From a virus: 33,171 nt of DNA. The stretch covers positions 1-33,171 of the IMG/VR virus record IMGVR_UViG_3300042516_002063; one strand, given 5' to 3'. A program made the translations under genes and the position numbers. The notes under the pieces are model-generated. The model worked only from the letters and a program-made list of their open reading frames with translations. It was not told where the DNA came from and did no database searches. Each line of letters starts with the position of its first letter. Position 1 is the stretch's first letter. Below are positions 20,355 to 28,939 of this stretch, piece after piece.

Positions 20355-22502
20355 GTGGCCATTCAACCTTTTCGCCGTCGCATTGGTATCTCCAGTCCTG
20401 GCAGCCTGCTGTCTGGCAATGCTCCGCAGATTGCTGACGTTGGCCCGTCAATCTCTCGTGCAGCTGGCCAGGTGTTCGAGGCTGCACAGCCTGCCATGCG
20501 GGCGAAGGCTGTTCGAGAAGGTCAGCTTGCTGCATCTAAGGCAGAGATTGTGCGCGACGAACAGGGCCGTGCGCTTTCGATTGATACGCCTGAAGGCGCT
20601 GGCTTGCTGTATCAGCAGGCGTTTGAGGAAGTGGCGCAGGCACGTTACGTTAGCCAAGTATCTCTTGATTTTCAAACTCGTGCAGATGCCGAACTCGAAG
20701 CAATGCGTAGCGGCACGGGTGGCAAGAAGTTGGATGCCGAAGCCTATCGCGCATACATTTTGGGAACCGCTCAAGGCATACTCGAGGTCGCTGATCCGCG
20801 TGTGCGTCCCGTTATTGAATCAACTCTGGCGCGCGAAGGGCTCGAGCGGACTCGTGCTGTCTACAATGAAGTAGGGCAGCGCACACGGCAGGATCAGATT
20901 GCCGGACTGAATACTGACTTGACGCGCTACAACCAAGAAATTGCTAAAGCCGCTGCCGCTGGTGCTCCTCCTGAGAGGATTGCTCAGTTGCAGGCCGACG
21001 CTAAAACGCTAATTGATTCGGTTGTAAAGGTTGGCGCTATTGGTCCACGTGTTGCCCAGGCACTGGGGGCAAACGTAGATGCTGAAGTTCAGGAAGCAGT
21101 TACATTTGCCAGCAGCATGACGATTGCTAATCAGGTAACGCCCCCGATCCTTGGGCTTTCTTTTGATGCTTTGCAGACGGTCGAGCGTTGGATGACGGGC
21201 GTCAATGTGGGTGACGTTGGCGTTAAAGCTCCCGGCTTGAACTTTGGCGATATTTCGACCTTGCATCCTAAGGCCAAGCAGGCGTTGCAAACTAGCATCA
21301 CTGATCGCAAACAAAAACTTGGGGAAGAAGCTCGGGCTGCAGCGACTGCGCTGGCAGAAGAAAGAAGTAACAACAAGCTCCTTGCAGCTCTTACCCGAAC
21401 ACGCAACGCAATTACTGGCGCGCTATCAAATGGACTTGGGGGGAACTGGTCAGCTGAAGAGCGCGGCGTTCTTGACCAAGACTTTGAGGGCAGTGTTAAT
21501 CTTGCTGCGTTGGGTAGGCCTGAAGAGCGCGCAAAGGCCATGCAATTTATTGGCACTCGCCAGTATATTCCTGGCGCACTTGTCAACTTTATGGCCAATG
21601 GTATTCGTTCAGGCGATCCTTTTCCCGCCATCGAGTTTTATCGCAACGTCAAGAACGTCAGCGTAGGCGGCGCGATGGTAGGCGATATGCTGCTTGAAAA
21701 GGTAGATGCGCGAAGTCGTGCCCTTCTTACATCTGCTAACGAACTGATTGCCTCAGGTCAGAGTAGCAACATTGTGGCCGCTCGTGTTGAACAGTTGCGC
21801 TCGAACAATGGCTTTAGCCGCGATCAGGCCGTAGGTGAATACAACAACATCCTTGGAGATGGTAAGCCTGGAACCTATCGCACAGACAGGGACAAGGTAA
21901 TCCGTCAGACTTACGGGATTCCAGAAGGGCAGGCAGTGCCTCCTGTCTTGGCTCGTCGCATTGACGAAAGCTATGCTGCCAGCCTCGATGTCTACAACCG
22001 CAATCCGAAGGTTGCGCTTCTCAAAGCCGTTGAGCAAAACAAGGCAGTGTATACCGCATCGCCGGTTTTCTTTGAGGGCGCAGGGCCTAGCGCACTTACT
22101 CGTAGCTACACCATTCCCGATCTTGGCAGATTCTTTGGTGGCATCAAAGAGAATGGAAAGGCGCTCGTGCCTCCCGTAAAGGGCGTTGATGGCAAGGTGC
22201 GTAACCATGTTATTGGTCGCAATGGAACGATCAAACTTATTCCGCTCGATGAGGGTGTTACTGACATTGGTCGTTATGAGGTTCGCTTGTTTAACCCTTC
22301 GAACCCCAGCCAATTGATGGATAGGTTCGAGCTTGATCTAGGCCTCGAGCTTAACAAGTGGTCGCAAGGACGGCCAACCGTACAGCCTCCTAATCTTGTT
22401 GAGCAGGCAAGGCAACGTAGGACGAGCATTGAACGCGGGCAGGGTGCGGCCATGACAAACCCAGCCATTGCAGCCAGCATGACCGGAAGCGGCGCACCGT
22501 AA
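20355..22502 (+). CDS. Internal virion protein, T7 gp15-like (715 aa)
   Basis: GTG start at 20355, three bases after the previous stop. The protein is long, mostly helical, and Ala/Gln/Arg-rich: FEAAQPAMRAKAVREGQLAASKAE, IEFYRNVKNVSVGGAMVGDM. A C-terminal beta-containing part has TYRTDRDKVIRQTYGIPEG, GRNGTIKLIPLDEG, then DIGRYEVRLFNPSNPSQL. Size and position between the gp14-like and large internal proteins fit the gp15 role in the ejection conduit. No lytic transglycosylase motif was seen. Confidence 0.8.
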   Translation: MAIQPFRRRIGISSPGSLLSGNAPQIADVGPSISRAAGQVFEAAQPAMRAKAVREGQLAASKAEIVRDEQGRALSIDTPEGAGLLYQQAFEEVAQARYVSQVSLDFQTRADAELEAMRSGTGGKKLDAEAYRAYILGTAQGILEVADPRVRPVIESTLAREGLERTRAVYNEVGQRTRQDQIAGLNTDLTRYNQEIAKAAAAGAPPERIAQLQADAKTLIDSVVKVGAIGPRVAQALGANVDAEVQEAVTFASSMTIANQVTPPILGLSFDALQTVERWMTGVNVGDVGVKAPGLNFGDISTLHPKAKQALQTSITDRKQKLGEEARAAATALAEERSNNKLLAALTRTRNAITGALSNGLGGNWSAEERGVLDQDFEGSVNLAALGRPEERAKAMQFIGTRQYIPGALVNFMANGIRSGDPFPAIEFYRNVKNVSVGGAMVGDMLLEKVDARSRALLTSANELIASGQSSNIVAARVEQLRSNNGFSRDQAVGEYNNILGDGKPGTYRTDRDKVIRQTYGIPEGQAVPPVLARRIDESYAASLDVYNRNPKVALLKAVEQNKAVYTASPVFFEGAGPSALTRSYTIPDLGRFFGGIKENGKALVPPVKGVDGKVRNHVIGRNGTIKLIPLDEGVTDIGRYEVRLFNPSNPSQLMDRFELDLGLELNKWSQGRPTVQPPNLVEQARQRRTSIERGQGAAMTNPAIAASMTGSGAP

Positions 22503-22511
22503 GGAACCAAG

Positions 22512-25500
22512 ATGGAAGTTAGCACCAAACGCACGAGTCGGTATCGCCTTCTTGGAGAGACGCCTGATGTGCAGCCTGTTGGTGAGCAGAGCTTCTTCTC
22601 TCGCCTTGCAGATGGATACGCCATTGGCGCATACGGCCAGGCAGTAGATGCAGCCGAGCGATTCATGGCGGCTGGCGAACGCACCCCCGGTTATGATCCA
22701 CTCGATCATGTGCCAAAAGGTTATGAGCAGTTTGCCGATAGCTTCATGTTCGCGCGCAATCAGGATGAAGTTGACGTAATCACTGGTAATATTCAGGACA
22801 ACCTGGACATTCGCCAGCGTCAAAGCGAACTGAGTTTGTCGCAGAATCTGGTAACTGGCTTGATTGCCGGCATCGTTGATCCGGTCAACCTTATCCCCGT
22901 GCCGGGTCTTGGCGGCCTTGGCTTTGTGAAGGGTGCGCTGAAGGGCGGCGCTGCCATTGGTTCGATCAATGCCGCTCAGGAAATTGTGCGTGATAGGCTT
23001 GATCCTACATCGACCGCAACGGAAACGTCGATTAACATTGGGATGGGCTATCTTGCCGCTGGCCTTATCTCTGGCGGAATTGGTGCGTTCACCAAGGCAC
23101 CGGCTGGCACAACTCGCTTGCCTCCTGAGACAAGGCAGAGGGCAGATGACGTTGGTGGCCGACTCGATGAAACCTTTAATCTGGTCGAAGGTATCCCCGG
23201 TGGCAAAACTACCGTTACCATCAACGGCCAGACGGTGCGTATTATTGATGGCAACACCGGCAAGGTGGATGCTGATGGCAACTACATTCCGATAGATTAT
23301 CGAAGCAAGGCGGATGCTGAATCTGCCAATGCTCGATCCGGCCTGGATGAAGTTGGAGCGCCGACAAAGACGGCAGATGAACTGCTACAAGACGAACTGG
23401 CCAAGCCCAATCCGTTTGAATACGACATCGATGCGCCGATTGGGCCGACCGTGTTCCACGGAAGCCGGGTGTCGACTGAAAACGTGGGCTCTTTTATTGA
23501 TGCTAATGGCAATCTGGTTCTGCAACCTGGTGAAAACTTTGGCCTGTCTGGTGTTTCCTTTGGCGTAGAGCGTCAGGTCGCCGCTGACTATGCAACGCGC
23601 GCAGCGGGCGGTAGCCGCTCAACTCGCAACTCGGTTGTATTCGAGGTTGATGCTGACTCCGTGCCAAACTTGCAGCGTGAAACGATGGGCGAGGCTGCGA
23701 TCTACACGGACGCACCTGTCGTTATCCCAGCTGGCAAGTGGCGCTTGACGGATGCTATGACCGGAGAGCCCGTCAATCTTCGCCCTGGCGCTGATGATGC
23801 AGACGGCGTTCGCGTCGGTGATGAAGCTGAAGCGCCGCTGCTCGATGCAGAAGATACCATTACAATCGATAGCTCTGCAATCCTGGCTGGCTTTGAATCG
23901 AAGCCCTGGACGCGTCCGGCTTTGGATGGCGTAGAGCCGCTTGCGGATGACGCCTTCAAGACTAAGGAAGCTTGGCTTAACTTCTCAATCCTGAAGGAGC
24001 TAAACCAAAAGACCACTCCGCGCCTTGAAGGCGAGACTGCGGCTGCATACGAGAACCGCATCAACCAATTGGCAATGGATGAGTTCAACGCTGGTCGTCT
24101 GCCGCTGTCTCCGACAACGGATAATGTGCTGCAGAGTCTAGCAATTTTACCCACGCCTAGCGGCACCTTGCAGCGCCTTGCTCCCGATCATGTAGAAACG
24201 CATGATCTAGCACAGGGGATTGCCGGCGATCACTCAACTCAAACCGTAGGCAATAGGAAAAATCGTCCTACTACGCCGGGCGGTTCTGTGTTCCAACGAG
24301 CGCAGCGCTGGATGATGTCGATGTACATTACTCGCATCACAAACAACGCTGCTTACACGCAGTACATTACCGGCAAGGCAGCGGCTAGCGTGGCTGGCAA
24401 TGCTTTTGAGGCAACCCGTGTTGGGCTTCCGTTGATTGGCCGCGCTGCTCGAGAGGGTAAGCTTACTCGTGCTGAGTTTAACGCCTATGTGGGTCGGGCT
24501 ATCAACAGCGATCAACCCTTTCAGATGTTTGGCAAGGCCTTGCCCGAGGCCGACATGGCCATTGTTAGGCAGGCAGCTGAACAACAACGTGCACTCTATG
24601 CCCAGTTTGAGGCGAAGGCGCGTGACCTTGGCATTTTTGACACGCAGGCCCGTGTGACTCAGGAAGCTGAGTGGCGTAGGGCTGCAAACGAGCGCGATCT
24701 TAGCAGGCTGGAAAGCATTAAATCACCCAAGGTACGTGACATTATCCGCCAAGAAATTGCAGATCGAGAGGCTAAGATTGCCGAGCTCGAGAAGCAACTT
24801 GAGGAGATGCAGGCAGAGCCCATCGTTCCTGCCGGTGAGCAAAACTACTTCCCTCGTATCTTTGACGTTGGCAAGATTCGCGCTGACTACGATAACTTTG
24901 TGAAGCGCATTGCTGACTCTTATGGCGGCGATGACGCGCTTGCACGGGCCAAGGTTACGGTGGATCGCATCCTGGGCGAAGGTGGTGAGGAGTTTGTTCC
25001 TGGTATGGGAACGCCGAAGCACCTTAAGGGCCGCCAGATTCCACTGACCAACGAAGAGTTGGCTGACTTTATCGTGTGGGATTCTGAGCTTGTAATGGGC
25101 CTGTATGCCCGTCGCATGGGCGCTACCATTGAGATGTTTGATCGGTATGGCAGTCGCTTTCTCGACAAGCAGTTTGATGATCTTAAAGCTGCGCTTCGTC
25201 GTGACGGTTACGATGAGAAGCGGATTAGCAAGATTATTCAGCAGGAAGAGGACTTGCGCGACCGAGTGCTTGGCCGCTTTCATGGAAAAGATCCGATGAG
25301 TTGGGACAACCGTGTTGTTCGAGCCCTAAAGAACTACGGCAGCCTAACCTTGATGGGCCGCAGCATCTACTCGCAATCAATGGACGTTGCTCGCACTGTC
25401 GCTACCGAGGGCTACAAGCCCGTGTGGCAGGCTATGCACACAATGCTTCGCGGCGAGCTTAAAAACTTCCAGCGCGGCTCCTATGCCAAGGAGGCTGGCG

Positions 25501-26630
25501 AGGCGATGGAGCTCATCAACGCGCGGTGGATGGCGCAGTTGATCGACAACGATAGCGCCCTGACTGTTACCAATCAGACGGCGCTCGAGCGCGGCCTGGC
25601 TGGCGCACAGTCTGCCTTCTTCCAGTTGAACCTGATGAATCCTTTCACTGTGGTTTGGAAGGAGTTCACAAGCACAATCCAGACCCATGTGCTTCTCACT
25701 GAGGCAAGGCAAGTGGCTGCTGCAGTACGTAGCGGCAAGACCTTGCAGACCATGACCAAGAAGGAGCAGGCGACTGTTGCCCGATTGAATAGCTGGGGCA
25801 TCGATCTTCGCACGGCACAGACGATTGCGGATATGCCAGTTGAAAAACTTGAGGGTGGTAATCTGCTGCTGGCCAACATGGAAAACTGGACGGGCAGGGA
25901 CGGGGAGCGCGCCCGTGACATTCTCCTGGGCGCTATCTCTGGCACGGCACGAGCATCGACCATTACGCCTGGTCCACTGCAGCGCGCGGCCATTATGGAT
26001 GGCGTGTTTCGCGTAGGCGGCAAGCGCGTGGAGGCTCCCATCCTTTCGCTGCCATTCCAGTTGATGAGCTTCACGATGGCAAGTTCTGCCAAGCTGACGC
26101 ACTCAATGCTGTCGGGACGTGATCGCAGCGTTGCCACATCCTTGACGGCATTGATGTTGGGCGGTGCTTTTGCAACGTGGCTTAAGTCGCCTACCGGCTT
26201 TGACTACATGGAGCCGGAAGAGTTTGCGCTCAACACGCTCGAGAACAGTTCCGTTCTGGGCTATCTATCCGACGTCTACAAACGCATTGAAGATGTGTCT
26301 GGTTACGGGCCTCGCTCTGCCCTTGGGATTGAAGGGCCGGGTGATGGCACCATTACCGAGAAGGTGGGTGCAATTGCGGGCCCAGCGCCTAGCGTGATTG
26401 CTGGAATGATCGAGGCGTTTGTCAGCGACAGCCCCGACTTGAGTGAGCGCGAACGCGCGGGCATGGTGCGCCGCGCTATCCCAATGTCTGGCCTCGTTTG
26501 GTGGGACAGTTACATGAAGGAGCTTTCAACTTTGGCGGCCGATGCGGGCATGTTCGAGGGTGCTGGACAGCCATCTGCAGAGGTTGATGAAAGCGACTTT
26601 GAGTCAGTGGAGATTGCACCTGTCGAGTAG
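22512..26630 (+). CDS. Large internal virion protein, T7 gp16-like, with ADP-ribosyltransferase-like segment (1372 aa)
   Basis: Ribosome site GTAAGGAACCAAG. Residues 105-195 are hydrophobic and glycine-rich (VTGLIAGIVDPVNLIPVPGLGGLGFVKGAL), possibly membrane-inserting. Residues about 310-412 look like an ADP-ribosyltransferase: VFHGS with His316, LSGVSFGVERQVAADYA at 345-361, and GEAAIYTDAPVVIPAGKW with Glu394. Residues 590-1372 are helical and follow the gp16-like ejection protein pattern, including YITRITNNAAYTQYITGKA and LPFQLMSFTMASSAKLTHSM. It is expected to be ejected into the host. No lytic transglycosylase motif is visible. The gene ends with the recurrent 10-mer. The ADP-ribosyltransferase assignment is tentative. 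Confidence 0.85.
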   Translation: MEVSTKRTSRYRLLGETPDVQPVGEQSFFSRLADGYAIGAYGQAVDAAERFMAAGERTPGYDPLDHVPKGYEQFADSFMFARNQDEVDVITGNIQDNLDIRQRQSELSLSQNLVTGLIAGIVDPVNLIPVPGLGGLGFVKGALKGGAAIGSINAAQEIVRDRLDPTSTATETSINIGMGYLAAGLISGGIGAFTKAPAGTTRLPPETRQRADDVGGRLDETFNLVEGIPGGKTTVTINGQTVRIIDGNTGKVDADGNYIPIDYRSKADAESANARSGLDEVGAPTKTADELLQDELAKPNPFEYDIDAPIGPTVFHGSRVSTENVGSFIDANGNLVLQPGENFGLSGVSFGVERQVAADYATRAAGGSRSTRNSVVFEVDADSVPNLQRETMGEAAIYTDAPVVIPAGKWRLTDAMTGEPVNLRPGADDADGVRVGDEAEAPLLDAEDTITIDSSAILAGFESKPWTRPALDGVEPLADDAFKTKEAWLNFSILKELNQKTTPRLEGETAAAYENRINQLAMDEFNAGRLPLSPTTDNVLQSLAILPTPSGTLQRLAPDHVETHDLAQGIAGDHSTQTVGNRKNRPTTPGGSVFQRAQRWMMSMYITRITNNAAYTQYITGKAAASVAGNAFEATRVGLPLIGRAAREGKLTRAEFNAYVGRAINSDQPFQMFGKALPEADMAIVRQAAEQQRALYAQFEAKARDLGIFDTQARVTQEAEWRRAANERDLSRLESIKSPKVRDIIRQEIADREAKIAELEKQLEEMQAEPIVPAGEQNYFPRIFDVGKIRADYDNFVKRIADSYGGDDALARAKVTVDRILGEGGEEFVPGMGTPKHLKGRQIPLTNEELADFIVWDSELVMGLYARRMGATIEMFDRYGSRFLDKQFDDLKAALRRDGYDEKRISKIIQQEEDLRDRVLGRFHGKDPMSWDNRVVRALKNYGSLTLMGRSIYSQSMDVARTVATEGYKPVWQAMHTMLRGELKNFQRGSYAKEAGEAMELINARWMAQLIDNDSALTVTNQTALERGLAGAQSAFFQLNLMNPFTVVWKEFTSTIQTHVLLTEARQVAAAVRSGKTLQTMTKKEQATVARLNSWGIDLRTAQTIADMPVEKLEGGNLLLANMENWTGRDGERARDILLGAISGTARASTITPGPLQRAAIMDGVFRVGGKRVEAPILSLPFQLMSFTMASSAKLTHSMLSGRDRSVATSLTALMLGGAFATWLKSPTGFDYMEPEEFALNTLENSSVLGYLSDVYKRIEDVSGYGPRSALGIEGPGDGTITEKVGAIAGPAPSVIAGMIEAFVSDSPDLSERERAGMVRRAIPMSGLVWWDSYMKELSTLAADAGMFEGAGQPSAEVDESDFESVEIAPVE

Positions 26631-26637
26631 TCCATTG
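26628..26637 (+). repeat. Recurrent 10-mer TAGTCCATTG, copy 4
   Basis: An exact copy starting at the TAG stop of the large internal virion protein, 42 bases before the tail fibre ATG. The flanking bases CATTGCTGGCAATG form a perfect six-pair dyad in this copy only. Confidence 0.85.
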
Positions 26638-26679
26638 CTGGCAATGTTCTTTGCAGTGATGACGCAATAGGAGATTCAA

Positions 26680-28482
26680 ATGGCCATTCTTATCAACGAC
26701 AACACCGCTCGTGTCCAATACACCGCTACCAGCGGACAAACTACGTTTGCCGTGCCGTTTGAGTTCTTCGAAAATAGCGACCTCAAGGTTTATCGCAACA
26801 GCACGTTGCAGACCATTGCGACCCACTACACCCTGACTGGTGCAGGCGTGACTGGTGGTGGTAACCTGACGTTTGTTAGCGGCGTAACGCTTAATGACGT
26901 CATCACCATTGTGCGTGACATTCCGATCAAGCGCGTGACAGACTTTCCGCTGTCTGGCCCGTTCAACATCACCGCCTTGAACCTCCAACTTGATCAGCTG
27001 ACGGCTATGATCCAAGAGGTGAACACGCTTGTAACGACACGCGTTCCTTTGCTTGCAGAATTTGACCAACCTTCTACGTTTTCAACAATTCCTACGCGAG
27101 CTAGTCGTGCTAATAAATATTTTGTTTTTGATTCAAATGGTAATCCGGCAGTAGCCTTAGGCACGAGCGCATTTGCTGTTGGCCCAATTACCGATGCTTA
27201 CGCCTCGCAAGGCTCTGGATACATTAATTTTGGTTATGGCCAAGAGGGCGTGGCTGCAATTCGAATTGGTGCGAATGATGCGTTTAACGCTACCGGCGTG
27301 CTTCAGGTCGGCGGCGCGGGTCAGTTTGATGGCGGCAACGGGTCGTATATATCAAACGACGGGCATCCTAACTGGAACGTTGTGCAATCTTCGATTCCGT
27401 TTAACCCTACCGAATGGAATATCTACGGTAACGGTGTCGGCGGCGCGGCTATCTCTAACGGCACCACCACCATAACGCGGTCTACAGGTATTGCCTGGGG
27501 ATCGTTTATGAACGGCCTCTTTCTGTGGTTTGATGGCGTTGCTTACACAGTCGTTAGTGCTACCGCAAACTCTGCCGTTTTGACTAGCGCCCCGCCGGCA
27601 AAAACTGCTTGCTGGCAGTTTGTTTACACAACTGGGTCTGGCACTTGCACAGTGTCTGGGTCAACCGTAACCCGCGTATCAGGCGACCCATTTATCCCTA
27701 GCAGTTTTGGGTCTGGGTTTACTTTTTTCCTTAACAACAACCCATACACTGTTACCGCCAGCACAAACTCAAATACATGCAGTATTTCGTCTCCTCCGGG
27801 GAACGGAACATACTCGTACAGGTACATAACGAACATAAATAACCAAGTTGCAACTTTACGTTTGCAACTTACCGCTGGCGCGGATGAGGAAAATCTTTCG
27901 TTCTACGCTACGCCCTTTGCGTATGAAATCGGCGCACAGCAAAGCGGCGTTGGTACGCTCAGGAATTTTAGGTTTAACTCTGAATACCAAGCCGTTGTAG
28001 AAATGGCTGCATACGGAAAGTTTGTTTCGCTTGGCGGCATCCAAAACAGCGAAGCAGCACGTTTCTTGTGGCTCAACAACGCAGTCAATAGATTTGATTT
28101 TCAAGGCGCGACAACCGGCGTAAGCCCGGCTGTGCGCGCGCGCGGGTCAGACACCAACGTAGGTTTGGGCTACGACACAAAAGGCACAGGCAGCCATGTT
28201 TTTACATCTAACGCCTTTAGCGCGGTAAATTTCAAGGTGTTTGGTTCAAATCAGCCAGACTACCTGACCGTTGACGCCGGAAACGGTGTTGTTCCGCTTG
28301 CCGCAGAAGGTGGTTCGACGAATGTTGATATTCGTCTTATCCCTAAAGGCACAGGCGCAGTTAGGCTTGGAACAGTGGTTCGGTTTGGCGCGTTTACAAG
28401 CAACGCAGACGCACCTATCAACGGGTACGTTACGATTGTCGATGATGCCGGAAACACGCGAAAATTAGCAACTATCGCTTAG
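26680..28482 (+). CDS. Tail fibre protein with T7-type N-terminal anchor (600 aa)
   Basis: Residues 1-125 match the T7 tail-fibre anchor: NDNTARVQYTATSGQTTFAVPFEFFENSDLKVYRN, VTLNDVITIVRDIPIKRVTDFP, then FNITALNLQLDQLTAMIQEVN, which attaches to the tail tube. The rest is a beta-rich, Gly/Asn/Ser/Thr-rich shaft and tip, with repeat-like GTGSHVF, RLIPKGTGAVRLG and a C-terminal DDAGNTRKLATIA. Base composition after about 27060 is clearly more AT-rich than upstream genes, suggesting an exchanged receptor-binding part. Ribosome site AATAGGAGATTCAA. Confidence 0.88.
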   Translation: MAILINDNTARVQYTATSGQTTFAVPFEFFENSDLKVYRNSTLQTIATHYTLTGAGVTGGGNLTFVSGVTLNDVITIVRDIPIKRVTDFPLSGPFNITALNLQLDQLTAMIQEVNTLVTTRVPLLAEFDQPSTFSTIPTRASRANKYFVFDSNGNPAVALGTSAFAVGPITDAYASQGSGYINFGYGQEGVAAIRIGANDAFNATGVLQVGGAGQFDGGNGSYISNDGHPNWNVVQSSIPFNPTEWNIYGNGVGGAAISNGTTTITRSTGIAWGSFMNGLFLWFDGVAYTVVSATANSAVLTSAPPAKTACWQFVYTTGSGTCTVSGSTVTRVSGDPFIPSSFGSGFTFFLNNNPYTVTASTNSNTCSISSPPGNGTYSYRYITNINNQVATLRLQLTAGADEENLSFYATPFAYEIGAQQSGVGTLRNFRFNSEYQAVVEMAAYGKFVSLGGIQNSEAARFLWLNNAVNRFDFQGATTGVSPAVRARGSDTNVGLGYDTKGTGSHVFTSNAFSAVNFKVFGSNQPDYLTVDAGNGVVPLAAEGGSTNVDIRLIPKGTGAVRLGTVVRFGAFTSNADAPINGYVTIVDDAGNTRKLATIA

Positions 28483-28491
28483 GGGTGATTT

Positions 28492-28671
28492 ATGACGTTA
28501 GACAGCGAAGAACAGCGCGATCTTTTGATCCAGCTAATCGACGGCGTCCCCGTTCAAGGGAACGTCGGGCAGATTTTGCCTTTCGCGCATAAAGTGCAAG
28601 AGCTTAAATTTTGCATTGCACAAGCGCGTGTAGAATTAAACAGTTCGCAAGAGATGCTGTTGAGTCGGTAG
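28492..28671 (+). CDS. 59-aa protein after the tail fibre
   Basis: A complete frame from ATG to TAG, with TTAGGGGTGATTT upstream. The protein is helical and acidic (MTLDSEEQRDLLIQLIDGVPV, then AHKVQELKFCIAQARVEL). Short proteins beginning MxLDxEEQRxxLL often lie between fibre and lysis genes in phages. The function is unknown; a chaperone or lysis accessory is possible. Its AT-richer composition matches the end of the fibre gene. Confidence 0.7.
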   Translation: MTLDSEEQRDLLIQLIDGVPVQGNVGQILPFAHKVQELKFCIAQARVELNSSQEMLLSR

Positions 28672-28676
28672 CTAAT

Positions 28677-28748
28677 ATGAAGTTGCCCATCCTCGGCTCA
28701 AGCTATGTTGTCTGCAGCATTAACGCTGCAAACAAAGGTGGATTATGA
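28677..28748 (+). pseudogene. 23-codon remnant resembling the start of a tail stabilisation-type protein
   Basis: The ATG at 28677 encodes MKLPILGSSYVVCSINAAN and stops after 23 codons, overlapping the holin start as ATGA. The first residues match the MKLPILGxSYVxRSxNAA start of P22 gp10-like or related phage tail proteins, which are normally hundreds of residues long. It looks like a truncated relic kept as a translational leader for the holin. Chance similarity is possible. Confidence 0.45.
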
Positions 28749-28939
28749 ACGAAGGTCATGATTTTAACGCCATAGCTAAGACGGTTATGGACGCCACTGC
28801 CGCTGGCGTTGGCCTTGTGTCATGGGTAAGCGTGGAGATATTCCCGGCAATTCTGCAAATCCTGTCGGTAGTATGGCTAGTGTTACGTATCTACGAGATG
28901 GATACGATCCAGCGATTGCTAGGACGAAAGCCTGACTAA
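28745..28939 (+). CDS. Holin-like membrane protein (64 aa)
   Basis: One long hydrophobic stretch, WVSVEIFPAILQILSVVWLVL, is followed by RIYEMDTIQRLLGRK, a pattern of small phage holins with a single or hairpin membrane segment. An N-terminal HDFNAIAKTVMDATAAGVG helix may form a second weak segment. It overlaps the preceding 23-codon frame and the next gene (TAATG). It is the first gene of the lysis cassette, which has a second holin-like gene at 30502. Confidence 0.75.
   Translation: MNEGHDFNAIAKTVMDATAAGVGLVSWVSVEIFPAILQILSVVWLVLRIYEMDTIQRLLGRKPD

Noticed and set aside
20355-26630. Lytic transglycosylase domain in the internal virion proteins
   Set aside because: T7 gp16 carries one, but no ES...GLMQ-type motif could be found in either large protein.
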